Origin: an uncultured bacterium
GTDB taxonomy: Bacteria > Verrucomicrobiota > Kiritimatiellia > RFP12 > UBA1067
Direction: 5' to 3'
Length of the DNA stretch: 64,000 nucleotides
Assembly: GCA_902779075.1 (NCBI GenBank)
Contig: CACZAK010000002.1
Coordinates: forward strand, 16,982-80,981
Shown: in pieces, positions 17,353 through 25,804 of the stretch
Layout of the letters: each line of letters begins with the position of its first letter
Position numbering within the stretch: the first letter of the stretch is position 1
Position numbers and translations under genes: made by a program
Notes under the pieces: generated by a model
Seen by the model: only the letters and a program-made list of their open reading frames with translations
The model's database searches: none
What the model was told of the DNA's origin: nothing

Positions 17353-18278
17353 CGCCCAGTTTTCCTAGAGATGACATACTGAGGCGAGTTGTTCATGCAG
17401 ATGTAGATTCGTCCCACATATTCACCGATAAGCCCAAGAATCAACATGATGATGCCTCCTATAAACAAGATGGCACTCATCAGCGAACTGTATCCGATCA
17501 ACACCTGCGGATGCAAAAACAACTTGTTTACGACAGTCCACGACCCATACAGAAATCCAATCATCGCACATACGAATCCCGCCCATGAAGCAAGCCTAAG
17601 CGGCTTGACGGAAAATGCGGTAAACCCATTCAACCAAAGGCCGAGCAATTTGGAAAACGAGTATCCGCTTGTACCGCTCATACGTTCGCGATGGCAGACT
17701 TCCACATTGACTATGTTGCGCGTAACCCTAAACAACAATCCGCCCAGATACGGAAACGGGCCTTTGTATGTAAGTAGGGCGTCAAGCACAAAGCGGCGCA
17801 TCACGAAGAAACTAGTCAACTGAACATTACGGGGCTTTCCAAGCAACCATTGCGCCATCAGGGAATTCATTTCCGAACCAAAGTTTCTGAACACGCTATG
17901 CTTCTTGGACGCATACGATCCGACAACGACATCGGCGCCATCGAAAAGCCTGTCCAGCAGCTTGTATATGGCATCAACCGGCGACTGGCCATCGTCATCA
18001 AGCGAGAACACCACATCGCCTGTCGCAAACGAATAGCCAGCCATAAGCGCAGCTTGTTGGCCAAAGTTTCGCGCCAACTCAATCCCCTTGAGGTGCGCTG
18101 GATCATCAGCGCACATTTTCTCAATCACCTGGTACACATTGTCGGGCGATTGATCGTTGACCATTATTATCTCGTAATCCACTCCGTCGCGAGTCGCGAC
18201 GACGGACCGAATTTCGTCAACCACCGCTGCAATGGTTTTCTCCGATCTGTAGCATGGGATAACAAACGAAATCTTCAT
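17349..18278 (-). CDS. ArnC/GtrB-like polyprenyl-phosphate glycosyltransferase (GT2)
   Basis: 309 residues: a GT-A domain followed by two C-terminal membrane helices (about 228-250 and 264-290), the layout of ArnC, GtrB and dolichol-phosphate mannose synthases. Motifs are SFVIPCYRSEKTI at the N-terminus, ELARNFGQQAALMAGY, and FSLDDDGQSP with the D-x-D. The expected reaction is transfer of a sugar from its nucleotide to undecaprenyl phosphate on the cytoplasmic face. The sugar is not readable, but the nearby 4-aminosugar genes and SMR flippase make an aminodeoxysugar likely. GGGAG precedes the ATG; the gap to the WecD-like gene is 23 nt. Confidence 0.85.
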   Translation of the reverse strand: MKISFVIPCYRSEKTIAAVVDEIRSVVATRDGVDYEIIMVNDQSPDNVYQVIEKMCADDPAHLKGIELARNFGQQAALMAGYSFATGDVVFSLDDDGQSPVDAIYKLLDRLFDGADVVVGSYASKKHSVFRNFGSEMNSLMAQWLLGKPRNVQLTSFFVMRRFVLDALLTYKGPFPYLGGLLFRVTRNIVNVEVCHRERMSGTSGYSFSKLLGLWLNGFTAFSVKPLRLASWAGFVCAMIGFLYGSWTVVNKLFLHPQVLIGYSSLMSAILFIGGIIMLILGLIGEYVGRIYICMNNSPQYVISRKTGR

Positions 18279-18301
18279 ACTGATCTCCCAAGACGATTCT
18301 C

Positions 18302-19063
18302 TTAGAATTGTCGTCTCAAAACATAAGTTGACCTGCGAATGCCCTCGGCGATGCCAAGCACCGCGTCAACGGCAATTACAGCTGGGTTGTTTGATGAAAT
18401 CGCCGACACGAGCACACGAGCGCCGCGAAGAACATCGTTTCGAAACGAGGCGTCGTAAATCGAGAATCCGATTCCAGGCTTGTCGCAATCGCAGAAAACC
18501 CCGCCAAGAATCCCATGCAAAACGCCGTTCCCCTCGTCAAGCCTGTCAAGGGTAAAGCCATAGTCGACAGCTGGATCGTCCGGATCGCCAAACACCAACA
18601 AGTGCGCATCATCTCTTTCGCACATGTCCAACAGCCAATTGCGGTAGCGGCGGCATCCTGTTTCAGGTCCCCAGAAAGGATCCAGCGATATCCTGTCTGT
18701 CTCAAAAAGGTCGGGGGTTATTTTGTCCGCGATCACCTTCCATTCCGCCAAGACATGGGGAATCTCTTTTATCGAGACAGGAACGATAAGATTCTGAATT
18801 TGGGGAGGCGTCTTGTACTTTGAAAGGGCGTACCTAACCTCCAATTGGTTTTCCAGGAAGCGGAAACCGAAATCTTCCAACGCATGAAGACACGCAAGAT
18901 TCCCAGCCGGCAACTTTACGGTAACATAGGCTCCGTTGTACTGCGGATCCATTAATCCGGACAAAACCTTGTCGACATCTTGGCAATCCCTCTTGTCCAG
19001 CGAAATCTCAAATGCCCGTCGTCCGAGGTTGCGAACCTCCCATGTAGCCTCAACGATCTTCAT
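18302..19063 (-). CDS. WecD/RffC-like N-acyltransferase for a dTDP-4-aminosugar
   Basis: 253 residues. The pattern of segments follows E. coli RffC/WecD (dTDP-fucosamine acetyltransferase): an N-terminal half ending in LHALEDFGFRFLENQLEVRY, then FWGPETGCRRYRNWLLDMCE, then a GNAT-like core with VDYGFTLDRLDEGNGVLHG and RGARVLVSAI. The acyl acceptor would be the 4-amino group made by the RffA-like enzyme. The donor may be an acyl carrier protein rather than acetyl-CoA, given the carrier, KAS III and SDR genes directly upstream. I preferred ATG 19063 (GGAG 5 nt before) over GTG 19078. Assigned from remembered family patterns, not alignment. Confidence 0.65.
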   Translation of the reverse strand: MKIVEATWEVRNLGRRAFEISLDKRDCQDVDKVLSGLMDPQYNGAYVTVKLPAGNLACLHALEDFGFRFLENQLEVRYALSKYKTPPQIQNLIVPVSIKEIPHVLAEWKVIADKITPDLFETDRISLDPFWGPETGCRRYRNWLLDMCERDDAHLLVFGDPDDPAVDYGFTLDRLDEGNGVLHGILGGVFCDCDKPGIGFSIYDASFRNDVLRGARVLVSAISSNNPAVIAVDAVLGIAEGIRRSTYVLRRQF

Positions 19064-19099
19064 GACACTCCAGCCCACCTCTCCGTTTGCTCATCCACC

Positions 19100-19858
19100 C
19101 TACTTGAATGTCAAGTCACAGGAAGCTCCGCCGTCAACCACGACCTGACTTCCGGTAATCCAGCGCGCATCATCGGAAAGCAAAAACGCGACAACTCCTG
19201 AAACATCTTCCGGTTTTCCCGTTCCCAGAGGATGCCTATGGTTCATCGCCGCAACGGCTATTGGATCGTTAAACACATCGTCTGCCATTTCAGTGTGGAC
19301 GGCAGCAGGGCACACCGTGTTTATCCTCACATTTGGCGCTAGTTCCACCGCCGACGCGCGGGCAAACGAATTCAACATTCCCTTGCTCATTCCGTACAAG
19401 GATTTCCCGCGAGTGGCCTGCGTCGCGGCAATACTGGAAATAAATACGACGCTCTTCATAAATTCCCCAGAAACCCTGCGTTTCATGAGGGAACCCAACA
19501 ACAGAATCGCCGATGTCGCGTTCGTATCGATAATGCGCCTATAGGACGAGAGGTCGATTGTCTTGATTGCCGTAAGGAAAACCATTCCCGCACAGTGTAC
19601 AAAATTATCTATCTTGTACGCTCCAGCGGAAACAAAAGACTCAAAATCGCGCTGAAGCGTATCCACTTTGGACAGATCGTAAGTCCAGATCACATGGCCA
19701 TCTCCCGAACAATGTCGCTTTGTCTCCTCCAGCTTCCGCCGGTCGCGGCCATGGAGAATCAACTTGTTCGTTTGCGAAAGCCTAGCAGAAATGGCCCTAC
19801 CAATACCGGAAGAGGCACCTGTCACAAGCGTATAGCGCGATTCGTCGCCCGACATCAT
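19100..19858 (-). CDS. FabG-like short-chain dehydrogenase/reductase
   Basis: 252-residue classical SDR with the NAD(P) motif TGASSGIG (about 13-20), the NAG-equivalent HCAGMV, the catalytic serine in FISSIAA and the YGMSK tyrosine/lysine pair, all in normal spacing. The C-terminus has the family ending ITGSQVVVDGGASCDL. It overlaps the stop of the acyl carrier protein gene upstream by 4 nt (ATGA). With KAS III two genes away it most likely reduces a beta-ketoacyl group on the carrier to the beta-hydroxyacyl form. Use of a free sugar or keto acid is the alternative. Confidence 0.8.
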   Translation of the reverse strand: MMSGDESRYTLVTGASSGIGRAISARLSQTNKLILHGRDRRKLEETKRHCSGDGHVIWTYDLSKVDTLQRDFESFVSAGAYKIDNFVHCAGMVFLTAIKTIDLSSYRRIIDTNATSAILLLGSLMKRRVSGEFMKSVVFISSIAATQATRGKSLYGMSKGMLNSFARASAVELAPNVRINTVCPAAVHTEMADDVFNDPIAVAAMNHRHPLGTGKPEDVSGVVAFLLSDDARWITGSQVVVDGGASCDLTFK

Positions 19859-20082
19859 TTGGTCCTTTTAGTTTCAAAGAAAGCCCAAAGGTCTTCCGCT
19901 GTTTCGATGCCCTTCAAATCGGGAACGGCCAACGTAAAGCCAAACTTGGAATCGGCGAGCGCCACAATTGAAAGCACCGACAGGGAATCCCAAGACGGGC
20001 AATCCCTCAGCTTGGCATCAGGTGCCAATTCCACCTCGTCTAGAATATTTGCAATCTCAGCCATGAATTGCGTCTTATCCAT
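19855..20082 (-). CDS. Acyl carrier protein
   Basis: 75-residue acidic protein with the phosphopantetheine site CPSWDSLSVLSI; the serine of D-S-L lies at about residue 34. The start is ATG 20082, 1 nt after the KAS III stop and preceded by GGAG; upstream in-frame codons belong to the KAS III coding sequence. The stop overlaps the SDR gene. The tight KAS III-ACP-SDR order suggests this carrier holds the growing short acyl chain. Confidence 0.8.
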   Translation of the reverse strand: MDKTQFMAEIANILDEVELAPDAKLRDCPSWDSLSVLSIVALADSKFGFTLAVPDLKGIETAEDLWAFFETKRTK

Positions 20083-20083
20083 T

Positions 20084-21163
20084 TCATTCTCCTTTGTTCG
20101 GGTAGTTGATTGTTTCACAGAAATCGAAATTGCCGCAGTCCATCACGATGCCCCCGTAGGTGAGGCCGACCCCAAAGCCGGAGAAACAAACTTTCTGCGT
20201 CTCACGGCAAAGCGTGTCGGCATCGTTGAGCGCCATCGCGGATGGAATCGTCGCGCCGCTGGAGTTGCCATAATGCTCGACCACGTTGTTCGGCATCTTT
20301 TCATACGGCACGTCCAGCTTCTCCGCCAGTTTCTGAAGCATGAACTTGTTCGGCTGATGAAAATAGTACTTGTCAATCCCGGCAAAGTCCGTCCCGGCAT
20401 CTTTCACAAGGTCGGCAAGCATCGGCGGCACATCCGCCATCACGAAGTTGAAGACCGCCGTGCCATCCATCACAAGGTTGTCCGGCGCACGCTCGTTCCC
20501 CTCTTCATCGGCCGCCATAATCGCCGTCTCAGGTGTTGACGGCTGACGGAATCCGCCAGCCGGAATCTTGAGAGCCATTGCTCGAGTGCCGTCGAAACGG
20601 ACGTCCGCAAAGACCTTGCCAGCGCCGGAACGGTTCTCGACAATCGCGATTGTCGCCGCATCGCCGATGAGCGGATAGCTGTTGCGATCTTTTTGCGACA
20701 CCTTGCGGCTCAACACATCGGCGTTCACGACGGCCACTTTTCCAATTCCCGGCTGTTCCAGCAGCTGAAACGCCTGAAGAAGCCCGATCACAAAGCCACA
20801 GCACCCCTGCGCAACGTCAATGCAGAAGCAGTCTCGACGAAGACCGAGCTTGCCGTGAAGGATGCAAGACGTCGGCGGCATGAAGTGGTCTGGCGAGAGC
20901 GTCACGTAGACGAGTGCGTCTATATCCTCCACTTTCAGCCTTCCGGATTCACAAAGCCGCCTAAAACCAAATTCCGCAAGATCAGAGGCGCAGACGCCTT
21001 CATCCACCACGCGGTGCGCCTTGTACCCCATGACCATCGCAAGCTTGCGCGAACGGTTCTCCGGCGCGTTGAAAAGCTTCATGTCATCGACGAACAGTCG
21101 TTCCCGATCAGGAACGACGACCGCCATGCCAGTGATGGCCTTGTCTTGAAAGGTGAACTTCAT
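20084..21163 (-). CDS. 3-oxoacyl-ACP synthase III-like (KAS III) condensing enzyme
   Basis: 359-residue thiolase-fold enzyme of the FabH type. The Cys-His-Asn triad is visible: DVAQGCCGFVIGL (Cys at about 120), FHQPNKFMLQKL (His at about 270) and HYGNSSGATIP (Asn at about 300). FabH enzymes condense an acyl-CoA starter with malonyl-ACP. A dedicated copy in a sugar cluster, flanked on both sides by carrier protein genes, implies synthesis of a special short beta-ketoacyl group. The start overlaps the upstream carrier protein stop (ATGA). It may instead act as an acyltransferase, as some KAS III homologues do. Confidence 0.8.
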   Translation of the reverse strand: MKFTFQDKAITGMAVVVPDRERLFVDDMKLFNAPENRSRKLAMVMGYKAHRVVDEGVCASDLAEFGFRRLCESGRLKVEDIDALVYVTLSPDHFMPPTSCILHGKLGLRRDCFCIDVAQGCCGFVIGLLQAFQLLEQPGIGKVAVVNADVLSRKVSQKDRNSYPLIGDAATIAIVENRSGAGKVFADVRFDGTRAMALKIPAGGFRQPSTPETAIMAADEEGNERAPDNLVMDGTAVFNFVMADVPPMLADLVKDAGTDFAGIDKYYFHQPNKFMLQKLAEKLDVPYEKMPNNVVEHYGNSSGATIPSAMALNDADTLCRETQKVCFSGFGVGLTYGGIVMDCGNFDFCETINYPNKGE

Positions 21164-21390
21164 CTTTTCCTGGACCTTTGAACCAGAGCCTCGATTGCAT
21201 CGACGTTTGCAAAATTCTCAGGCAGAATATCCGTGCCGTCGATCTTTATGCCAAACCGTTCGTCCAGCGTCGAGACAAGCGTCATGAGGTCAAACGAGTC
21301 CAACATACCCTCGTCGAAGAAATTCTCCACGCCGTCGAACTCGAATTCGGGGCGAATCTCCTTTAGTATCTCTATTATTTGGGTTTTCAT
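21160..21390 (-). CDS. DltC-like acyl/aminoacyl carrier protein
   Basis: 76 residues. FFDEGMLDSFDLMTLVSTL includes the attachment serine (D-S-F) and resembles the (E)GLLDSF pattern of DltC, the D-alanyl carrier protein. ATG 21390 is the start: the in-frame ATG 14 codons earlier would include promoter elements. A TTGCGC-17-TATACT promoter ends 7 nt before the ATG, so the message may be leaderless. A DltA-like ligase lies two genes upstream, the natural partner for loading this carrier. Confidence 0.75.
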   Translation of the reverse strand: MKTQIIEILKEIRPEFEFDGVENFFDEGMLDSFDLMTLVSTLDERFGIKIDGTDILPENFANVDAIEALVQRSRKR

Positions 21391-21397
21391 GGCAAGC

Positions 21398-21426
21398 AGT
21401 ATATCATTATTCGTATCAATGCGCAA
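21398..21426 (-). promoter_or_regulatory. Internal promoter before the carrier protein-KAS III genes, likely leaderless
   Basis: TTGCGC (21426-21421), a 17-nt spacer and TATACT (21403-21398) on the minus strand. Only 7 nt separate the -10 from the carrier protein ATG at 21390, and there is no room for a Shine-Dalgarno. It overlaps the end of the preceding acyltransferase-like gene. Confidence 0.6.
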
Positions 21427-22231
21427 GCACAATATCTTTCAGCGGCTCAAACTCAAATCCGTAGTGCCGATAGCGCACAATGGCGTTCTCGTTGTCTGTC
21501 TTGACCCAGAAATATTGCCGTTTCGTATCCGCGCCAGCCGCGAACATGGAACGCATCAGCCTGCCACCTAGCCCATTGCCGCGGTCTCTAGGCGACACAA
21601 ACCAATATCGCAGGTAGAGCGCCGCCGGGGAAAGGTCAAATATGACAAATCCCCTGATGTCGTGCTCTGAATTTCCTCTTGCGACAAATATTTCCCCAGC
21701 GTTGATCCAGTCTTGAATCTCCTCCAGTTCTGGAAGCTGTTCCTCTTCCGCGTTGAAATGGCCGAGCAACAGAGTGCGAATGGCCCCAGCGTCAGCCTGT
21801 TGCGCGACGGCTATTCCGCTTTCATGCACGAACGCCTCGTCCGGCGTTCGCCTCGACATCCGCTGAAGTGTCGTCAATGCTGTAAAACCCGCCGACCTGA
21901 ATGCGGCTTCCAGCGGTTCCCGCATGGCATCGCGCCCAAGGACGTCCACGACCCACCGAAACGGGACGCTCGCCGAAATCAGCTGTTGCACGTCTTCGGC
22001 GATGTCTTCAGACGATTCTGTGAGGAAATAAAGGTTAAGGAAATCTTGCTGATGGCGTATGAGGAAAGTTGTCTTTCCAAATTCTGCGCATGAGAAAGCT
22101 CGCTTCTCGCACCACCTCGCCATGCGCTTTTCGTCCGAAAAGAAATTGGATGTCATGCGCCCCCTGTCGCGCGCCACCGCCACGCAACGCACCACATCGT
22201 CCCAGCTGTCAAAAAACTTCATATCAGCCAT
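21416..22231 (-). CDS. GNAT-family acyltransferase-like protein
   Basis: 271 residues. The C-terminal 140 residues carry a GNAT fold: a beta strand LYLRYWFVSP followed by RDRGNGLGGRLM (motif A, R-x-x-G-x-G), and later ENAIVRYRHYGFEFEP (motif B). The N-terminal half is less conserved and may be a second, degenerate GNAT domain. It overlaps the DltA-like ligase gene by 8 nt, so it probably transfers the activated acyl or aminoacyl group from the carrier protein to an amine acceptor. Its exact donor and acceptor are unknown. Confidence 0.65.
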   Translation of the reverse strand: MADMKFFDSWDDVVRCVAVARDRGRMTSNFFSDEKRMARWCEKRAFSCAEFGKTTFLIRHQQDFLNLYFLTESSEDIAEDVQQLISASVPFRWVVDVLGRDAMREPLEAAFRSAGFTALTTLQRMSRRTPDEAFVHESGIAVAQQADAGAIRTLLLGHFNAEEEQLPELEEIQDWINAGEIFVARGNSEHDIRGFVIFDLSPAALYLRYWFVSPRDRGNGLGGRLMRSMFAAGADTKRQYFWVKTDNENAIVRYRHYGFEFEPLKDIVLAH

Positions 22232-23753
22232 TCACTTGTCGGTTCAGTAGCGCGCGGTCAATCTTTCCTGTTCCGCCGCGAGGCAGCTCCTCGAGACGCC
22301 GGAACTCCGATGGTATCATGTACTTCGGAAGAACCTGCCCTATCGCCTTGCGGAACTCGGCGGGCGAAATCTCGAGTTTACCCTCGTAGAAGAACACGAT
22401 GACCTTCTCCGCCTTGTTATACACAACACATCCATTTGGCACTAGCTTGAGCGTGTTTATGATTACATGCTCGATCTCGCCCAACTCAATCCGATAGCCG
22501 GAATGCTTTATGAGCGTATCCTTACGCCCCTTGAACATGATTTCGCCTCGTTCATTGCGCGATACGATGTCGCCCGTACGATAGATGATTTCTGGATATG
22601 CGGTATTAAGCGGATTTTGAGTGAACGCCGCCGCCGTCTTTTCTGGATTGTTGTAGTATCCCATCGCAAGTGATGTACCGCGCACGCAAAGTTCGCCTTC
22701 TTCGTCGCCAACAACCGGCTTGTTGTCGGCGTTGAGAATCAAGATGTCCGTATTGCGGCACGGGAAACCGATCGGCAGGGGCTCGTCGTCACGAAAATCG
22801 CGCGTGACCTCGAACCAGGTACAATCGAGGGTGATTTCTATAGGGCCGTAGAGGTTGACGAAACGCGCCCACGGTAGATTGCGCTTCCAGACGTTGAACT
22901 GCTTTGTCGGGAACACCTCGCCCGCGAACCAGACCATCTTCAGGTCCGGAAGCGGCATTTTCTCCATGAGACCCATGTTCGCCATGTTGACCATGATCGT
23001 TGGCACCCAGAACACCCACGAGACCTTTTCCTTTTGCAACAGCTCAAGAATCTTCACGGGGAACATAGCCCAGCTGTCCGGAATCAGTACCATCGTTGCC
23101 CGTTTTGCAACCAAGAGACACAATTCGAAACTGTAGATGTCGAATATGATCGGCGAAAGAGACCCGACAACAAGACCGTCCTCCAGTTGCCATGTCTCAA
23201 ATGCACACGCCATAAAGTCAAAGAAACTCCGGTGGTTCAATACAACGCATTTCGGCGTACCTGTTGAGCCGGAGGTGTTGATGAGACAGAGTGGATCGGT
23301 ATCAATGCCATGTTCAATGATTGCATTTAAACGCGCTTCCGCGCCATCCTTTTGCTCAAGCCCATCAAGATCTTCCGTCAGTACTATCGGCGTATCGCCA
23401 GCAATCGGTTCGATGGTACCGCGATACTTAGCGTTTGTGATAATGGCAAGCGGCTGGGCCTGCTTCAATACGTTCGCCAAACGCTCTGGTGGAGTTTTGA
23501 CATCCATGTTCATATAGGCATTGCCCGAATGGATGATTGCCAAATCGGCGACTATCGCATGTACGCACTTCGGCAAAAATACAGCCACAGGCCGCCGCGT
23601 CACCTTAAATGTCGTCGCGATCCAGTCGGCGACTTTTATCTCGGCGACACGCAGATCGCCAAAAGAGAACCTAGTTTCACCGTCAACGACGGCAATGGTT
23701 TCCTGACAGCCGCTCGTCCTCTCCAGGAAGAACTGAATTAAATTTGTTTGCAT
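22224..23753 (-). CDS. DltA-like amino-acid/acyl adenylation enzyme
   Basis: 509 residues, the length of stand-alone D-alanine-carrier protein ligases. Core motifs are INTSGSTGTPKCVVLNH (ATP loop), FDIYSFELCL (A4 region with an aspartate at the position used by amino-acid-activating domains), NLYGPIEIT, YRTGDIV, GYRIELGEIEH and the C-terminal lysine motif GGTGKIDR. The enzyme should form an acyl- or aminoacyl-adenylate and load it on a carrier protein, probably the DltC-like one two genes downstream. The aspartate favours an amino acid substrate. AGGAG lies 8 nt before the ATG. Confidence 0.8.
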   Translation of the reverse strand: MQTNLIQFFLERTSGCQETIAVVDGETRFSFGDLRVAEIKVADWIATTFKVTRRPVAVFLPKCVHAIVADLAIIHSGNAYMNMDVKTPPERLANVLKQAQPLAIITNAKYRGTIEPIAGDTPIVLTEDLDGLEQKDGAEARLNAIIEHGIDTDPLCLINTSGSTGTPKCVVLNHRSFFDFMACAFETWQLEDGLVVGSLSPIIFDIYSFELCLLVAKRATMVLIPDSWAMFPVKILELLQKEKVSWVFWVPTIMVNMANMGLMEKMPLPDLKMVWFAGEVFPTKQFNVWKRNLPWARFVNLYGPIEITLDCTWFEVTRDFRDDEPLPIGFPCRNTDILILNADNKPVVGDEEGELCVRGTSLAMGYYNNPEKTAAAFTQNPLNTAYPEIIYRTGDIVSRNERGEIMFKGRKDTLIKHSGYRIELGEIEHVIINTLKLVPNGCVVYNKAEKVIVFFYEGKLEISPAEFRKAIGQVLPKYMIPSEFRRLEELPRGGTGKIDRALLNRQVNG

Positions 23754-23787
23754 TTCGTTTTCTCCTAACCGTCTTTTTACAGTGTAT

Positions 23788-24177
23788 TCAACTTCCTTGG
23801 CTGGCCACCGTTATACCCGCCACGATTAAAGCTACCCCCCAAATACGCCACGCATTTAACGACTCTCCTAACAAGAAATACGACAGCAGCACGACAAGAA
23901 CAAAACCAAGACTCGTGAATGGATAGGCATAGCTGATTTCCAGTTTGCTCATCGTCGCCATCCAGCATAGGCCTGAAACAAATGTTGCGAAAAGTCCACT
24001 AAATATAAACGGGTCAAAGAGCACCGTGAAGAGAGTGATAACCTTCGGCCAGATGCCTTCGGGTATCTTCAGACCGGCGAACTTTCCACTGATCCGCCAC
24101 TTCATGATCATCTGCGAGTAGACCGACGTAACAATCGTCGCCGCAAGATAGAGATGTGCAATGATTTTTGCATTCAT
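23788..24177 (-). CDS. SMR/EamA-type small membrane transporter, ArnE/ArnF-like flippase subunit
   Basis: 129 residues with four hydrophobic segments, the size and topology of small multidrug resistance proteins and of ArnF. Features are SQMIMKWRISG after the first helix and the C-terminal half LEISYAYPFTSLGF followed by FLLGESLNAWRIWG, typical of the ArnE/ArnF branch. ATG 24177 is chosen because the membrane helix begins there; the in-frame extension upstream is not protein-like. It lies between a GT-C transferase and the ArnC-like gene set, so a role in flipping an undecaprenyl-phosphate sugar is inferred. It may form a homodimer, as no second subunit is seen. Confidence 0.7.
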   Translation of the reverse strand: MNAKIIAHLYLAATIVTSVYSQMIMKWRISGKFAGLKIPEGIWPKVITLFTVLFDPFIFSGLFATFVSGLCWMATMSKLEISYAYPFTSLGFVLVVLLSYFLLGESLNAWRIWGVALIVAGITVASQGS

Positions 24178-24196
24178 ATCAGAAAGACTCGTTGAT

Positions 24197-25804
24197 TCAC
24201 GAAACTGGCTGTTTTTCGTCCGTTTCCTGCACGTTTTCGTCGGCAATTCCTACGTCCGTGCATTTCCTTCCTCGCACTTTCCGAACAAGTCGGCAGATGC
24301 GAACATAAACGGGATTATCCTTCTCAAACCAGACACCGGCGAAGGGAATGATCATAAAGAAAAATGGATAGATGCTCGTCCGATATCGCCCGTGCGACTC
24401 AATGATCATGCTCATTCCGGCGTATGAAAGGACGACTGCCAGTGACAGCACGCCAATTACCCAGGAATCCATCCGTCTACGCCTGTACATCGCCAGAACG
24501 AAACCCGACGCTCCCAAAAAGAACAAAAACGACGTTAAGAGATGCTCCGCACGCAGTAACGGCGCCAACCATGTCGGGCAGTAGTTCTCGTTCCTGGCAT
24601 TATAGCAGTTGTTCTGACATGACGCATGATACCACCACAGAATGCTCCCAGGAGAATCATTCGTCCCCCAAACCCTCTTAAACTTGTAAACAAAAAATTC
24701 AGGATATTTCTTCATGTTGTCCAAGAGCATGTTCTTGACCATTGCAATTTTCTCATTCTTCGGGGCTGATCTGAAGGCCCTGTCGCGCGTACGCGAATAA
24801 GACCCCCCGGTTTGAACGCACAATCCCAACCACATTTCATACAAGACCCCACCCGCGAAACTCTCCAGCGCCCCCCTCTTCGGCTCCTCGCTGGCTTTTG
24901 AAATCTCTTTAGCCGCGACAAATACGTCCGACCTTACGCCCAGGGCGACTTTATACGCCAAACAGATGGCGCACATGGACGTGAGCAGAAGCAAGGCCAT
25001 GCGGATTTTGCGTTTCTCCAGAATCATAATGGCAATAAAAACCATGAACGCAAAAAAGTATAAAAAAGCTATGGTTTTGAAAATGGTGCCGAGACCAAGC
25101 AACAAACCAGTCCCCAACCACAACACAAGGTTGTTGGTGGAAAACCTCTCCCAATCGGACTTTACGGCGAAGAAATAAATCGCATAAAGAAAGAACATGG
25201 CAGAGAGGAAATCACCGACCAAGACCGTTGAGTACAGCGTCAACGCCGGCGACAGCGCCGTTGCAATCGTCGCAAAACGGGCCATCCGGCGTCCGGAGAT
25301 GCGCTCACCCAATCTGAATACGGGATACAGCACCGCCGCCCTGCAGATGGCATTGAGAATCTGTCCGACAATAAGCTTTGGCGAAAACACGATTCCCATT
25401 ATCGAGAGCAAGAGGTCGTAGTTGACCCAATAGTAGAACTTCAACGGGCGATAAAACGCTATATGCCCCGCTTCAAGGCTCATTTGCGCCCGCAACGAAT
25501 CGTACGGCATCTTTCGCTGCCCCATTTCGGGTGCCAGCAACATAATTACCACATAAAATAAAAAGAACACGGCCATGAGAATCCATGGCTCGTATTTCAT
25601 GAACCGACCTTCTCCCAATCGTCCCAGCCCTTCAAGCACAACCCATATCAGAAGGACAACGACACCATACCACAATGCGTCGGGAAGCTTGAACCCGATT
25701 ACGGCAATGCTTGCGGAAAGGACGAGTGCCGCAAATAGCAATCCGACCAGTGCAACCGCCAAAATGAGAAAATACGGCGCTTTTTTTGAGATGCCGCCTA
25801 TCAT
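24197..25804 (-). CDS. GT39/ArnT-like polytopic membrane glycosyltransferase, candidate
   Basis: 535 residues with 10 or more hydrophobic helices and a basic cytoplasmic tail. The long loop after the third helix holds MPYDSLRAQMSLEAGH and FYWVNYDLLLS, and the middle helices carry ALSPALTLYSTVLVGDFLSA. This layout resembles the PMT/GT39 family, which transfers sugars from polyprenyl phosphate on the outer face of the membrane. It overlaps the 165-residue gene upstream by 4 nt and precedes the SMR gene by 19 nt. Donor and acceptor are not identifiable; an O-antigen ligase or polymerase role cannot be excluded. Confidence 0.65.
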   Translation of the reverse strand: MIGGISKKAPYFLILAVALVGLLFAALVLSASIAVIGFKLPDALWYGVVVLLIWVVLEGLGRLGEGRFMKYEPWILMAVFFLFYVVIMLLAPEMGQRKMPYDSLRAQMSLEAGHIAFYRPLKFYYWVNYDLLLSIMGIVFSPKLIVGQILNAICRAAVLYPVFRLGERISGRRMARFATIATALSPALTLYSTVLVGDFLSAMFFLYAIYFFAVKSDWERFSTNNLVLWLGTGLLLGLGTIFKTIAFLYFFAFMVFIAIMILEKRKIRMALLLLTSMCAICLAYKVALGVRSDVFVAAKEISKASEEPKRGALESFAGGVLYEMWLGLCVQTGGSYSRTRDRAFRSAPKNEKIAMVKNMLLDNMKKYPEFFVYKFKRVWGTNDSPGSILWWYHASCQNNCYNARNENYCPTWLAPLLRAEHLLTSFLFFLGASGFVLAMYRRRRMDSWVIGVLSLAVVLSYAGMSMIIESHGRYRTSIYPFFFMIIPFAGVWFEKDNPVYVRICRLVRKVRGRKCTDVGIADENVQETDEKQPVS

